Positions 8,043 through 18,047 of a stretch of DNA of 64,000 bases are shown here, one piece after another. Position 1 is the stretch's first letter; every line of letters starts with the position of its first letter. The notes beneath the pieces were generated by a model. That model worked only from the letters and a program-made list of their open reading frames with translations. It was not told the origin of the DNA and did no database searches. A program made the translations under genes and the position numbers. Origin of the DNA: Paraliobacillus sp044383835 (GTDB lineage: Bacteria; Bacillota; Bacilli; Bacillales; Amphibacillaceae); assembly GCF_044383835.1 (NCBI RefSeq), contig NZ_JBISEP010000002.1:186001-250000 (forward strand), read 5' to 3'.

Positions 8043-8898
8043 CCATCATTTTTCAATGAGTATGGCACTACTTATTTTTTTGAATTTCGCTATTTCTATT
8101 TATTACTTTTATTACACTGCTCAAACAGGGCTAGATACAATGTTGTTCTTTATGACGATTGCTTTAATCTTCATTGGAGTATCAAAAGGGCTATTACTTA
8201 GTTTAGGTATTAGTCTTCTTGTCATTTTTTTCTTTGGAAGCTATATGATTTTAGCACAGACAATGAGCACTGACACCTTTTTTAACATACAAGGAATCGC
8301 TTCGTTTTCTGTTTCTAAAATGATTATTTGGCAAATGATACTACTTGTTACTTCTTTTGTTTCTGGTCATTTTCATAAAAAAAGAAAAATAATAACTACT
8401 AAATATCATTATTGGAAAGAACAATACTATCAACTAGTTACAATAGACCCTGCAACAAATTTTGACAATGAAAAACGCTTTTATATGCAATTAAATGAAT
8501 CGTTTAAAAGAGCAAGTCGTTATGAACAATCTTTCTCATTATTATTAATTCAATTGAAAAATTGGGAAACATTTAAAAAGTTGTATGGAGAGAAAGAAAC
8601 AAATCATGTCCTTCAGAGTTTTGCAAACCAAGTTACACAAGCAACAAGAGCAAGTGACAGTCGCTTTCGTATTTTTGATGATACTTTTGCACTGTTATTA
8701 CCAGAAACAGATGTTGCAGGAGTGGAGACTGTCATGAAAAAAATCATAGGTAATATGAAAGACTATACATTATCCAAAAAAAATCGCATGGTAACAATTG
8801 AATTTGCATTCGGATATTGTGTGTATCACGAACAATTAGATGACTACATGAGGATGTTTAATAATGCGTTTGACGAACTTAATAACTATGTTGCTTAG
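8026..8898 (+). CDS. ydaK: Degenerate GGDEF-domain membrane protein YdaK, probable c-di-GMP receptor
   Basis: A 290-residue protein with about four N-terminal membrane helices (to about 115) and a C-terminal GGDEF-like domain. The active-site motif is degenerate, FDDTF at 217-221 instead of GGDEF. The inhibitory I-site RxxD (RASD, 208-211) is intact and exactly five residues upstream. That is the signature of a catalytically dead c-di-GMP sensor, as established for YdaK in B. subtilis. It likely activates the synthase YdaM/YdaN. It overlaps ydaJ by 17 bp and ydaL by 35 bp, so translation is coupled. Confidence 0.88.
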   Translation: MNLSDNHHFSMSMALLIFLNFAISIYYFYYTAQTGLDTMLFFMTIALIFIGVSKGLLLSLGISLLVIFFFGSYMILAQTMSTDTFFNIQGIASFSVSKMIIWQMILLVTSFVSGHFHKKRKIITTKYHYWKEQYYQLVTIDPATNFDNEKRFYMQLNESFKRASRYEQSFSLLLIQLKNWETFKKLYGEKETNHVLQSFANQVTQATRASDSRFRIFDDTFALLLPETDVAGVETVMKKIIGNMKDYTLSKKNRMVTIEFAFGYCVYHEQLDDYMRMFNNAFDELNNYVA

Positions 8899-10420
8899 CT
8901 GTCTACTAGGGACTGTTTTTCTATCCGCTAAACTGGTATATGCAAACCCGGATTCAGAGCTTAATTCATTAATTATTTATAGTAGTACGAACAATGAATT
9001 AAATGAACAAGTGTACCTATTAGATCAGCTAGTTAGCCATTACTCTAAATCTACCGTAACATCAGAAAGTAACGTTACTAACTTGTCCAACTATGATTAT
9101 GTTTTTTATATAGGATTGGATCATAAAAAGCTAGATGGCTCTTTTATTAAATCCATGGAAGGCTATGATGGCTCGATTATATTTATAGGGGAGAATATAA
9201 ATCAGTTTCAACAACGCTTTCCTATTAAAGATACAAATCAATCTGTCAATATAAAGGAAATTTCAATGGGGAGCAATCACTCCACATTTGAATCGTTAAA
9301 AGAAATGAAATTAGTTACCGAGCAATCGACTATGGAAGTAATTATCGAGGGCTTTCGAGGTAATTATAACTACCCGATTCTTATAAGCAATAAAAAAGAC
9401 TATTATTTAGCTTCAACACAATTGGATGATCAAATAGCATATTATTTTGCAAAAGCGTTAGACACTATATTCAACACAAATCGCACAAGCTATCAATCTT
9501 CCTTTATTAAGATTGAGGATATTAACCCTACAACAGATGTAGAAGCACTAACCAAGATGACAACCTATTTAACATCTAATGATATCCCGCTTATCTTATC
9601 CGTATCTCCTGTTTATGAAAGCAACAATGAAGAAGCTCATTTATCTGATTCTAATGAACTAGTTCAAAAACTATTATCACTACAATCACTAGGAGGTGCT
9701 ATTGTTTATTCCTATCCTTCCTTTTCAGACAGTGAGAATGAAGAGGAAAAACGCGCATTGATTGAAGCCGAAATATTAGAGCTGGCTAGTTATGACATTT
9801 ATCCTGTTGCTGTATCTTTTGCAACAACATCAACATCTATCAGTCTAGAAGATATGATTATTGCAGATGATTATTTCTCTATATTATTTGCAAATGGTCG
9901 CTCTTCGCATTCAGCCGTACTTAAAGCAACTGCACCTTATGTAAATCAACCGTCTTATGTAGACGAAATGGTTTTGATTCCTGAAACCTTAGGTTATCTT
10001 AATAACACAGATACATTGTTATCTCTAAAAAGACATCACAAGCATTTAAAAATTGTACCTAATGCAACTTTAGGAATTTCAATTTTTCCTTATACAAAGT
10101 TAGACATATTAAAACAAGGTTTAACCGATTTGCAAGTATCTCAAAAGACCTCTTGGATGAATCTGTTTGATAGGAATGTCTCTGTTCAAACGCCTTTTTT
10201 ATCTATTGAATCTACAATCGACAACGACATTAAAGTAGTGAACAATATGAATGCTTTACAATCTTTTATGTTTCGACATCAGTTGAGTAAAGTAGAAATA
10301 GTGCTATGGTTTGTTGCATTTATTGTTAGTCTATTTATCTTAGCGTTTTTCATTTATTCTGTCTATTTAAAACTAAACCTACGTAAATCGTTATTCGCAG
10401 AAAGGAGGGGAAAAGAATAA
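8864..10420 (+). CDS. ydaL: YdaL-like DUF2334 exported protein of the exopolysaccharide operon
   Basis: A 518-residue protein with a signal peptide (about residues 1-27, ending VYA), a large extracytoplasmic domain and one C-terminal transmembrane helix (about 478-500) with a basic cytoplasmic tail. It matches B. subtilis YdaL (DUF2334, a polysaccharide-deacetylase-like barrel) in length, topology and position. The usual TFDD metal motif is not obvious, so a catalytic deacetylase role is uncertain. The ATG lies inside ydaK, with GAGG about 10 nt upstream. It probably modifies or guides the polymer during export. Confidence 0.78.
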   Translation: MRLTNLITMLLSCLLGTVFLSAKLVYANPDSELNSLIIYSSTNNELNEQVYLLDQLVSHYSKSTVTSESNVTNLSNYDYVFYIGLDHKKLDGSFIKSMEGYDGSIIFIGENINQFQQRFPIKDTNQSVNIKEISMGSNHSTFESLKEMKLVTEQSTMEVIIEGFRGNYNYPILISNKKDYYLASTQLDDQIAYYFAKALDTIFNTNRTSYQSSFIKIEDINPTTDVEALTKMTTYLTSNDIPLILSVSPVYESNNEEAHLSDSNELVQKLLSLQSLGGAIVYSYPSFSDSENEEEKRALIEAEILELASYDIYPVAVSFATTSTSISLEDMIIADDYFSILFANGRSSHSAVLKATAPYVNQPSYVDEMVLIPETLGYLNNTDTLLSLKRHHKHLKIVPNATLGISIFPYTKLDILKQGLTDLQVSQKTSWMNLFDRNVSVQTPFLSIESTIDNDIKVVNNMNALQSFMFRHQLSKVEIVLWFVAFIVSLFILAFFIYSVYLKLNLRKSLFAERRGKE

Positions 10421-11692
10421 ATGGCTAACACACTATTTATTCTATCGTTAACTATTATTTGGGTTATGCTACTATACCATATGTTTTTAATGCAAGGCGG
10501 TTACTTGCATTACTTACGCTATGAAAAGCTCATGAATAAATGGGAGAAAAACCAAAACAAAGCCTTGCCAAAAGTGACGATCTTAATACCAGCTCATAAT
10601 GAAGAAATGGTGATTGAACGAACAATAAAAGCAATGTTAAAGCTCGACTATCCAAAAACGAAATTGGAAGTCATCGTTATAAACGATAACTCTTCTGATA
10701 GAACTGGAGAAATCATTGAGCATTATCACGCACTACATCCACATATTATCCCATTACATGTCGCCCCTGAACATGGGGGGAAAGGAAAATCCGGGGCATT
10801 AAATAATGGCCTAAAAATTGCCACAGGGGAAATCATTTGTGTCTATGATGCCGACAACACCCCTGAAAGTAAGGCTATTTATTATCTTGTACTGGCAATG
10901 ATGAATGATCCAAAAGCAGGAGCTATTGTTGGTAAATTCCGCGTGAATAATGCTAAGAAAAACTTACTTACTAAATTTATTAACATTGAAACCATTTGCT
11001 TCCAATGGATGGCGCAAGCAGGAAGGTGGTTTTGGTTTAAAGTTACAACTATTCCTGGTACAAACTTCGCTATCCGACGCTCTATCATTGAAGAACTTAA
11101 TGGCTGGGACGAAAAAGCGTTAGCGGAAGATACAGAATTAACCATTCGTGTTTATAATTTAGGTTACCATATTCGCTTTTTTCCAGCAGCAATTACTTGG
11201 GAGCAAGAACCAGAACATTGGAAGGTTTGGTGGAAACAACGAACGAGATGGGCTCGTGGGAATCAGTATGTTGTACTTAAATTTTTGTTTCGTTTTTTTC
11301 AATTAGATAGAAAGAAAATTGTTTTTGATCTTATCTACTTCTTTTTCACTTATTTTTTATTCTTTTTCGGTGTCATATTATCTGGTGCTATTTTTATTAC
11401 AAACTTATTCTTCGATTTACAATTAGAGTTAGGTGCCATCGCTATGATTCTTTGGGCATTAGCTTATTTACTTTATATAACAGAAGTAATGATTGCTTTA
11501 AGTATTGAAAAAGAAGAAATGAATAGCAACAACTTTATCATTGTACTATTCATGTATTTCACATATTCTCAGCTATGGTTAGTACTAGTATTAAATGCGC
11601 TTTACCTTGAAGCAAAACGAATTATTTTTAAAGAAGACGTCAAATGGTACAAAACAGAACGATTCGAAAATAAAACTACTAACAGTTTGTAA
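10421..11692 (+). CDS. ydaM: Family-2 processive glycosyltransferase YdaM (exopolysaccharide synthase)
   Basis: A 423-residue membrane glycosyltransferase of cellulose/hyaluronan-synthase type. After an N-terminal helix comes the GT-A domain with PAHNEE (57-62), DADN (143-146) for nucleotide-sugar and metal binding, EDTEL (236-240) supplying the catalytic base, and QRTRW (273-277), the Q(Q/R)xRW acceptor-channel motif. Four C-terminal helices follow. It should polymerise a nucleotide-sugar donor and extrude the chain, paired with YdaN. The polymer is unknown; the related Listeria pss system makes a ManNAc/Gal polymer. AAAGGAGGGG precedes the ATG, one base after the ydaL stop. Confidence 0.88.
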   Translation: MANTLFILSLTIIWVMLLYHMFLMQGGYLHYLRYEKLMNKWEKNQNKALPKVTILIPAHNEEMVIERTIKAMLKLDYPKTKLEVIVINDNSSDRTGEIIEHYHALHPHIIPLHVAPEHGGKGKSGALNNGLKIATGEIICVYDADNTPESKAIYYLVLAMMNDPKAGAIVGKFRVNNAKKNLLTKFINIETICFQWMAQAGRWFWFKVTTIPGTNFAIRRSIIEELNGWDEKALAEDTELTIRVYNLGYHIRFFPAAITWEQEPEHWKVWWKQRTRWARGNQYVVLKFLFRFFQLDRKKIVFDLIYFFFTYFLFFFGVILSGAIFITNLFFDLQLELGAIAMILWALAYLLYITEVMIALSIEKEEMNSNNFIIVLFMYFTYSQLWLVLVLNALYLEAKRIIFKEDVKWYKTERFENKTTNSL

Positions 11693-11700
11693 GAGGACAG

Positions 11701-14106
11701 GTGACACAAATGAATCAAAATCACAATCAATCAGAATATAAACCAGAATATTCAACTAGAAAAAACACACATAAAAGAAAAAAAGCGAACACCTTTTATT
11801 TATCCCTTATATCACTGGTTATGCTTGGCGGTGTAATTTATTTATTAACGCCTCCCGGTGAACAAGTCGCAAATTCTATTAAAACAAAAGTAAGTGTTAG
11901 TATTTCTGATATTTTCAAAAAGAATGAATCCTTAGCAGTAACGAAACAATCTAATATATCTAAAAAAAATGCAAACAACACCGAACAAACAGCTGACAAA
12001 CCCACTGAAGCATCCAACAATCCGAACTATGAACTAGAAGTGATTGCTTCAAAGGATAAAAAGGAAGCAAAAGCATCTGCTATAGATAATGGAGAGGTTC
12101 TTATCCTTGAACAAGATGACATTACTTTGAATGGTGTTTATGGTGGTCGTGATTTTTATTTCACATTACCTCGAAAAAATATAGGAAATAAAAGTTATCT
12201 TGAACTTGTCGTTAGTTCATCTGATCTTTTAATAGAAGACCTATCTTCATTAACAGTACTTATAAATGAACAACCGATTCAAAGCATCTCTATAAAAAAC
12301 AGCCTTGAATTCAAATCGATTAAGATACCACTTCATCGTGATTTTTTAACCGATGGTGTGAATAAAATTAGCATTCAAACACAAACGTATATTAATACTG
12401 ATGTATGTTTTGATCAAATAGATGCGGCTAATTGGATGATTTTACACAAAACATCTTATGCTTTCATCGATACCAAAAAATCGAATGATACAAAAGACTT
12501 ATTAAACTTTTACCCGTATCCATTTGTAACACCAGGAACACAGGAAGAAATTCACACTTCTATTGTAATACCTAATAACAGTAGCGGTGATGTTATGAAA
12601 GCCGCGTTGCAATTGGGACAATATTTATCTAAACAAACAACCGCAAAAAACATCGTACCTATATTCTTTGAGAATGAGTGGAATGACAACATTAGTGAAC
12701 ATGTCATTGCACTTGGAGAACTCGATGCATGGGAAGATAAAATTGCTAATAAAATTACATTCAAGGACATTTCTCTACAATCTAACGAATTGTACTTAAC
12801 GAATGTATTAGAAAAAAGTGAAAAATCATCAAAACAAGTATTATTTGTTACTGCAAATAATGAACAGACATTAATTGAAAAAAGCACTATCTTAACCGAT
12901 GATAAACTAGTTTCACAATTGACTGGGAATGCGTTAAAGATTGGTAGTATGCCTGAAATAGATCCATCTATCGCAAAAGCGGAACGAACGTTACCACTTG
13001 TGAATGAACCTATTACTTTAAATGACTCCCAATTAAATTCCGAAACATTTTATTTAGACATTCCTTCTTATTGGAATATAAAAAATGAAGCAACGTTAAA
13101 TTTATCATTTCGCGCGTCACCTTTACTAAAAGAATGGAATGATAGCAATCTAGAAAATCAACTAGGGTTGACCGTGTACATTAACGACGTACCACACACA
13201 GTCCCATTGGCAAAAGTATTAAAAGGCGAAGTTGAGAATGAAAAAAATGTATACAATTATTCATTTAACGTTCCAACAGAGCTTTTATTAAATCAAGAAT
13301 TAGTTGCGATTCATTTTGAATTTAATAATCCAAACACACCTGAAGAATGTCGACAAAGATACAAAAGTGGGAATTGGGTAACGATAGAAAAAGATAGTGT
13401 CCTTGATGTTCCACATGAAATTGATGACAACCTTTCATTTACGAATTGGCCTGCTCCATTGATCAAAACAGAACAAAATAATTATGATGATGTAGCCTTC
13501 GTTATACCTGAAAGTATACAAAAAAATGGATTGAATCAGATTGCGTTGTTAGTTAATAATTTAGCAAGCCATTATACATTCAACAACTACCAAATTGTTC
13601 GTGGAAATTTAGATGAACTAGATCAGGACATTCGATCAGAACATCATCTTGTTATTTTAAAAGCAGCAAACGACAATTTCTACGGAGATAAAAATCAATT
13701 AATTGTTCCGTGGTCAACTGAAGGGAAACCCGATTTAGCTTCATTCGGTTTTATTACTGAAACAGCAAGCTATGTTTCTTGGATGCAACCTTCCATTTGG
13801 AATGAAGAGAAAACGATGGTGTTCTTTAAATCCTTAGATACTGATGAGGAAGCACCCTATATTCATAAAGAATTCTTTCAATCTTTAAGTACAATTGACT
13901 CTTCTAAACAAAGCCAAATTTTAGTTATTAATAAGGCTGATGAAGTAAATTCCTTTGGAAATGATGAGAACAATAAAAATGAAAAAGTAGTTCAAGAATC
14001 AGTAAATAATAATACTAAAATCTTAATCATTGTCTTTTCTACCATTTTATTGGTAGGAGTTATTGTATTCTTAATTATTTGGAGAAAAAAGAAAAAAAAT
14101 GAATAA
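11701..14106 (+). CDS. ydaN: BcsB-like membrane-anchored co-synthase subunit YdaN
   Basis: An 801-residue protein with an N-terminal helix (about 29-50), a very large extracytoplasmic region and a C-terminal helix (about 775-795) followed by a Lys-rich tail. Topology and paired jelly-roll-like domains with Asn-rich strands match BcsB-type subunits, which partner a BcsA-like synthase. Here that synthase is YdaM directly upstream. The start is GTG at 11701. An ATG at 11710 is equally possible, because AGGTG sits 6 nt before it. It is the last gene of the operon. Confidence 0.82.
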   Translation: MTQMNQNHNQSEYKPEYSTRKNTHKRKKANTFYLSLISLVMLGGVIYLLTPPGEQVANSIKTKVSVSISDIFKKNESLAVTKQSNISKKNANNTEQTADKPTEASNNPNYELEVIASKDKKEAKASAIDNGEVLILEQDDITLNGVYGGRDFYFTLPRKNIGNKSYLELVVSSSDLLIEDLSSLTVLINEQPIQSISIKNSLEFKSIKIPLHRDFLTDGVNKISIQTQTYINTDVCFDQIDAANWMILHKTSYAFIDTKKSNDTKDLLNFYPYPFVTPGTQEEIHTSIVIPNNSSGDVMKAALQLGQYLSKQTTAKNIVPIFFENEWNDNISEHVIALGELDAWEDKIANKITFKDISLQSNELYLTNVLEKSEKSSKQVLFVTANNEQTLIEKSTILTDDKLVSQLTGNALKIGSMPEIDPSIAKAERTLPLVNEPITLNDSQLNSETFYLDIPSYWNIKNEATLNLSFRASPLLKEWNDSNLENQLGLTVYINDVPHTVPLAKVLKGEVENEKNVYNYSFNVPTELLLNQELVAIHFEFNNPNTPEECRQRYKSGNWVTIEKDSVLDVPHEIDDNLSFTNWPAPLIKTEQNNYDDVAFVIPESIQKNGLNQIALLVNNLASHYTFNNYQIVRGNLDELDQDIRSEHHLVILKAANDNFYGDKNQLIVPWSTEGKPDLASFGFITETASYVSWMQPSIWNEEKTMVFFKSLDTDEEAPYIHKEFFQSLSTIDSSKQSQILVINKADEVNSFGNDENNKNEKVVQESVNNNTKILIIVFSTILLVGVIVFLIIWRKKKKNE

Positions 14107-14130
14107 CAAAGTTATGTTTATGACAAAATA

Positions 14131-14193
14131 AGATACTCCCCTTAAGTGTAGGCAGATTAAAAAATAAAAATCTGTTTCTATACTAAGGGGAGT
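14131..14193 (+). terminator. Long imperfect hairpin after ydaN
   Basis: Outer arms ACTCCCCTTA and TAAGGGGAGT enclose an inner stem CAGATT/AATCTG. It lies about 25 bp after the ydaN stop. The T tract is weak, so it may act as a 3'-end stabiliser or as a terminator. Confidence 0.55.
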
Positions 14194-14324
14194 TAATCAT
14201 GTTAAATAGTACGTTTATACTAATAAGTAACTGGATAAGTAGGACATTCTCAATTTAGCTTACCTATCTGTTTGCTTGAGATAACAACTTATACTACAAA
14301 ACCATTTGTAAAGCCCTTAAAGTA

Positions 14325-14360
14325 AAAAACATCTCTAAGAAAGATTATTCCTTAGAGATG
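14325..14360 (-). terminator. Intrinsic terminator of the OFA transporter gene
   Basis: On the minus strand CATCTCTAAG/CTTAGAGATG is followed by TTTTTTAC, about 25 bp after the stop codon at 14384. Confidence 0.8.
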
Positions 14361-14383
14361 TGGTAATTATTTATCTTTACTGC

Positions 14384-15643
14384 TTATTGGGCTTGTTTTT
14401 GTTGCAAACGTTTAATGTCCATTCTTATGACTAGAGATAATATCAAGGCTACTAAACATAATATTGTAAATAGAATTAACGTTCCACTATATTTTCCTGT
14501 CAAATCATAAATAAATGAAAGAATTAAAGGACCTGCCATTCCAGCCATCGCCCAGGCAGTTAAGATGTAACCATGAATAGCACCTAACTCTTTTGTTCCA
14601 AACATATCCCCTATATAGGCAGGAATCACCGCAAATCCCCCACCATAACAAGTCATAATGATATAAATTAAAATCATATACAATAGAGGGACTTTTGTGA
14701 AATATAACAGAATGAGGACAATAACATTTAACACAAAAAATGTTGTAAATGTGTTTGGGCGTCCAAAATAGTCAGAAAGTGTTGCCCAGAAAAACCTTCC
14801 ACCACCATTAAAGAAGCCCATCACTCCAACCATTGTAGCTGCAGTAACTGCAGTCATACCAGTAATCTCTTGAGCCATAGGTGATGCTACTGAAACAAGT
14901 GCAATTCCGCATGTAATATTAATAAATAACATGAACCACATTAACCAGAAACGACGAGTTTTAACAGCTTGATTCGCTGTTAATTGTGACAAATCTTTTT
15001 GAATAACAGCTTTCGATTCATCACTTCCCTCTGAACCTTCAAACCCTTTAGGTTTCCAATCTTTTGGTGGTTTTTCTAAGTATAGAGAAGCTAAAAACAT
15101 GACAACGAAGTAACTAATTCCCAAAACAAAAAATGTATTCGATACGCCAATACTATTTATCAATTGTTGAGCAACAGGTCCGGTGACAAGTGCAGCAAAG
15201 CCAAAGCCCATAATTGCTAATCCTGTTGCCAATCCCCGTCTATCTGGAAACCACTTGATCATCGTTGATACAGGTGTTACATAACCTGTCCCCAAACCAG
15301 CGCCACCTATAACCCCATATGTGATATATAATAACGGCAGTGATTCGAATTTTATTGCAAATCCCGTACAAGCTATCCCTAGTCCAAATAGAATGGCTGC
15401 AACCATACCTGATTTTTTAGGGCCTTGTTTCTCAACAAAATGTCCCATAAAAGCTGCTGATGTCCCTAAAAAGAAAATTGCCAGACTAAAAGCAAAAGAA
15501 ATTTGGGCAGTTGACCAGCCTGTTAAATCTGATATAGGGATAGTAAATACACTCCATGCATAGGCTGAACCGATAGACAAATGTATTGCTACACCTGCTA
15601 ACGCTATTAACCATCTATTTTTAATTCCTTTTTTATTTTCCAA
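14384..15643 (-). CDS. OFA-family major facilitator transporter (oxalate/formate antiporter-like)
   Basis: A 419-residue protein with 12 predicted membrane helices and the OFA-family opening (HLSIGSAYAWSVFTIPI, about residues 17-33). The motif-A-like loop (GHFVEKQGPKKSG) and a long charged central loop near 195-225 also fit. OFA members exchange small carboxylates such as oxalate and formate. The start is TTG at 15643 with AAAAGGGG 13 nt upstream. Downstream of formamidase and FmdB genes on the same strand, it could export formate released from formamide. A terminator separates it from fmdB, so it is not strictly co-transcribed. Confidence 0.8.
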   Translation of the reverse strand: MENKKGIKNRWLIALAGVAIHLSIGSAYAWSVFTIPISDLTGWSTAQISFAFSLAIFFLGTSAAFMGHFVEKQGPKKSGMVAAILFGLGIACTGFAIKFESLPLLYITYGVIGGAGLGTGYVTPVSTMIKWFPDRRGLATGLAIMGFGFAALVTGPVAQQLINSIGVSNTFFVLGISYFVVMFLASLYLEKPPKDWKPKGFEGSEGSDESKAVIQKDLSQLTANQAVKTRRFWLMWFMLFINITCGIALVSVASPMAQEITGMTAVTAATMVGVMGFFNGGGRFFWATLSDYFGRPNTFTTFFVLNVIVLILLYFTKVPLLYMILIYIIMTCYGGGFAVIPAYIGDMFGTKELGAIHGYILTAWAMAGMAGPLILSFIYDLTGKYSGTLILFTILCLVALILSLVIRMDIKRLQQKQAQ

Positions 15644-15766
15644 CGTCTATACGTTCCCCTTTTCATTAGAAGTAATGTAGTTAAAGTATAAGAAGAAAGA
15701 TACACCTAACTGCTTATGTTATATGTAGTTCATGCTCACATCCATAAGAACTATTTATAACACTTA

Positions 15767-15812
15767 AAAAGAGCTGTAGCGTCGTAATCAATATTGATTC
15801 TACAGCTCTTTT
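15767..15812 (-). terminator. Intrinsic terminator after fmdB
   Basis: AAAAGAGCTGTAG and CTACAGCTCTTTT form a 13-bp perfect stem with A/T flanks on both sides. It lies just after the fmdB stop at 15836. Confidence 0.8.
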
Positions 15813-15835
15813 AAAAAATAATTTTTAGTTAAATT

Positions 15836-16099
15836 TTATACTTGCCACGGTCTAGTACTAACTGGAGATTTCTTCAGTCTTTTAGGCAGTTGATCTCTTT
15901 TCATGACCTTAGGCGTTTTTCCTCCTGATTCTATCTGCTTTACCCTTGCATCTACTTTATAAACAATAGGAGGAGCAAAGACCCTTTTAGATTTCATTTT
16001 ACAAGAAGGACATGCAGAATATTGTTTATTCCCTTTACTGCTAGTATGCCATTCTGTAAACACACCACATTTTTCACAATTAAACGTATAGTTTGGCAA
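15836..16099 (-). CDS. fmdB: FmdB-family zinc-ribbon protein
   Basis: An 87-residue protein with an N-terminal zinc ribbon: CxxC at about 8-11 (CEKC) and a second CxxC (CPSC) near 30. A basic tail follows. This is the FmdB putative regulatory family, first described beside formamidase (FmdA) genes. Here it lies 48 bp downstream of a formamidase-like gene, reproducing that pairing. The start is TTG, 8 nt after AGGAGG. Its function in formamidase expression or maturation is not established. Confidence 0.85.
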   Translation of the reverse strand: MPNYTFNCEKCGVFTEWHTSSKGNKQYSACPSCKMKSKRVFAPPIVYKVDARVKQIESGGKTPKVMKRDQLPKRLKKSPVSTRPWQV

Positions 16100-16147
16100 C
16101 TGGAACTCCTCCTAAAAATGTCATAAAATAGTTTCACTCAAATACAC

Positions 16148-17326
16148 TTATTCAAAATCTTTTATTACACCTTTTTTGAAAATTTCTTTAGGTATTCCAA
16201 TTGTACAAACAGCGTTTGGAATATCTACTACACTTGCTAATGTAGCTTCAACAGGAGCTGCCGTAAGAAGCATATATGCTTGTTCTCCAGTGTATCCTAG
16301 TGTTTTCATGTAATCAATCGCATTTAAGCATGCATTTTTAAATGCTACGTTAGTATCTAAATATTTTTGTTCTCCTGTGTTACGGTCAACTGAAATTCCT
16401 TGGAAAACAAGTAAGTCTTGATAATTTGGATCTACTGGACCTGGCTGATAGATAGGATTATTTTTGATGTTATATTTTTTGGCCCCACCTTTTATTACAT
16501 TAACACGTAGATCAACAAACCCTGACATTTCTATTCCACCACAAAAGGTAATTTCCCCATCCCCTTGTGAAAAATGTAAGTCTCCAACCGAAAGTTTCGC
16601 TCCATCTACATACACTGGAAATAGTGTTCTTGATCCTTTTGAGAGGTTTTTAATATCACAGTTACCACCATTCTCTCTAGGTGGAACAGTACGAGCTCCT
16701 TCGCTTGCAACTCTATCAAAATCTTCACCCTCTAAACTACCTAACACGATAGCCTTTTCTGACGGTAAGTTCGCTAACTTCGGCACACGATTTGGATCTG
16801 TATCAACTAACTCTTTTTCTCTTCTATTCCATTCATCTAATAATTCTTGAGAAGGGGCTACGCCAAGAATTCCAGGGTGCATAATTCCGGCAAACTCGAC
16901 TCCAGGAATGTGTCTTGATGTTGCAAATATACCATTAAAATCCCAAATTGCTTTTTGAGCTTCAGGAAATTCATCAACAAGGAAACTACCTCCATTTTCT
17001 TTTGCAAAAACGCCAGTATGTCCCCAATCAGTTAATGGGCCGATGTCTAGTATATCTACAACTAATAAATCACCAGGTTCTGCTCCGTTGACATGCACTG
17101 GTCCACTTAAGACGTGCACTCTTTCCAAGATGACATTTCTAACATCTGAAGGATCATCATTATTTTTAATTTGCCCATCAGTCCATTCAATACACTCTAG
17201 CCTAAATGACTCACCCGGATCAACAGAGAAAACTGCTGGGATATCAGGGTGCCAACGGTTATGACCTGGCACCTCTTGCTTATCCATTGTTTTGCTCAAG
17301 TCCACTTTGAAATGTTTTTTTGTCAT
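16148..17326 (-). CDS. fmdA: Formamidase/acetamidase (FmdA_AmdA family)
   Basis: A 392-residue protein of typical length for the family. Landmarks include a PGHNRWHPDIPAV opening segment, the GPVHVNGAEPGDLLVVDIL core, HPGILGVAPS and a GGNCDIKNL segment. It should hydrolyse formamide (or acetamide) to ammonia and the carboxylate in the cytoplasm. I chose the ATG at 17326 behind GAGGAG; an upstream in-frame ATG lies beyond the cre boxes and has no ribosome binding site. fmdB follows 48 bp downstream. Two cre-like boxes lie 85-120 bp upstream, suggesting catabolite control. Confidence 0.88.
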   Translation of the reverse strand: MTKKHFKVDLSKTMDKQEVPGHNRWHPDIPAVFSVDPGESFRLECIEWTDGQIKNNDDPSDVRNVILERVHVLSGPVHVNGAEPGDLLVVDILDIGPLTDWGHTGVFAKENGGSFLVDEFPEAQKAIWDFNGIFATSRHIPGVEFAGIMHPGILGVAPSQELLDEWNRREKELVDTDPNRVPKLANLPSEKAIVLGSLEGEDFDRVASEGARTVPPRENGGNCDIKNLSKGSRTLFPVYVDGAKLSVGDLHFSQGDGEITFCGGIEMSGFVDLRVNVIKGGAKKYNIKNNPIYQPGPVDPNYQDLLVFQGISVDRNTGEQKYLDTNVAFKNACLNAIDYMKTLGYTGEQAYMLLTAAPVEATLASVVDIPNAVCTIGIPKEIFKKGVIKDFE

Positions 17327-17410
17327 TCTGACCACTCCTCTATTATGATGAAATATTTTGAATAGACTCTCGCTATTGCTTAGTTGTACTGATGAAGAGA
17401 TACCTTCATA

Positions 17411-17446
17411 CGAAAACGCTTCCACAATAAAGTGAAAACGCTTACA
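17411..17446 (-). promoter_or_regulatory. Tandem CcpA cre-like boxes upstream of fmdA
   Basis: TGAAAACGCTTACA at 17433-17446 fits the cre consensus TGWAANCGNTNWCA at every position. CGAAAACGCTTCCA at 17411-17424 is a weaker second copy 22 bp away. Confidence 0.65.
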
Positions 17447-17470
17447 AAAATAAACTTTAATGTAGGGCAA

Positions 17471-18047
17471 ACTTATGAATGCCCTTACAAATATTTATTT
17501 TATTGTAATTTAGTCAGTTTAAGCATTTGGTAGAGTCTATTAAATGCTAGTCTACGTCCTATATCAAAATAAGTCAAGCTATATTTCTATCAAACGATTA
17601 AAAAGAAAAATTAAGACTTAAATTAAAAAGATTCTCATTTGTTTTATTACTTGAAGTGTGCACCACTTCGAAAGGATAAAGGGCTCATCCTCTTTTCATT
17701 GCTTTTTAACCCTTACCATTACATGTAATATAAACAACACGACAAATCAAAAAGAAAAACTGGAGTACAAGAGATTCTGGATAAACGTTTCACAACTCAT
17801 GCTTACATGAACTATTTGTTTTCAAAACGACAAGTAATAGGTACCAAATTGCTAAGTGACTTCCTTATCATTATAAAAGATACTTTAATTAAATTATTAT
17901 TGTTAACTCAAAGGTAAAAACACCTCTTGACATGGTAGGAGAAAACTAACAATTTCACTTAAAAACTATTATGCGTAAAATAATTTCAAGACGACCATAT
18001 AAAATTTACACAAATTAATTGTTTTTGAAAAAAACTTAGGTTAGTTT
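17471..18047. other. Gene-free interval with two short stem-loops
   Basis: No coding frame was recognised over about 580 bp. GAAGTG/CACTTC with a 5-nt loop (about 17653-17669) and AGGAT/ATCCT just after it form two small hairpins next to TCTTTT. They might end transcription from the GH1 gene at 18048, which lacks a nearer terminator. Confidence 0.4.
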
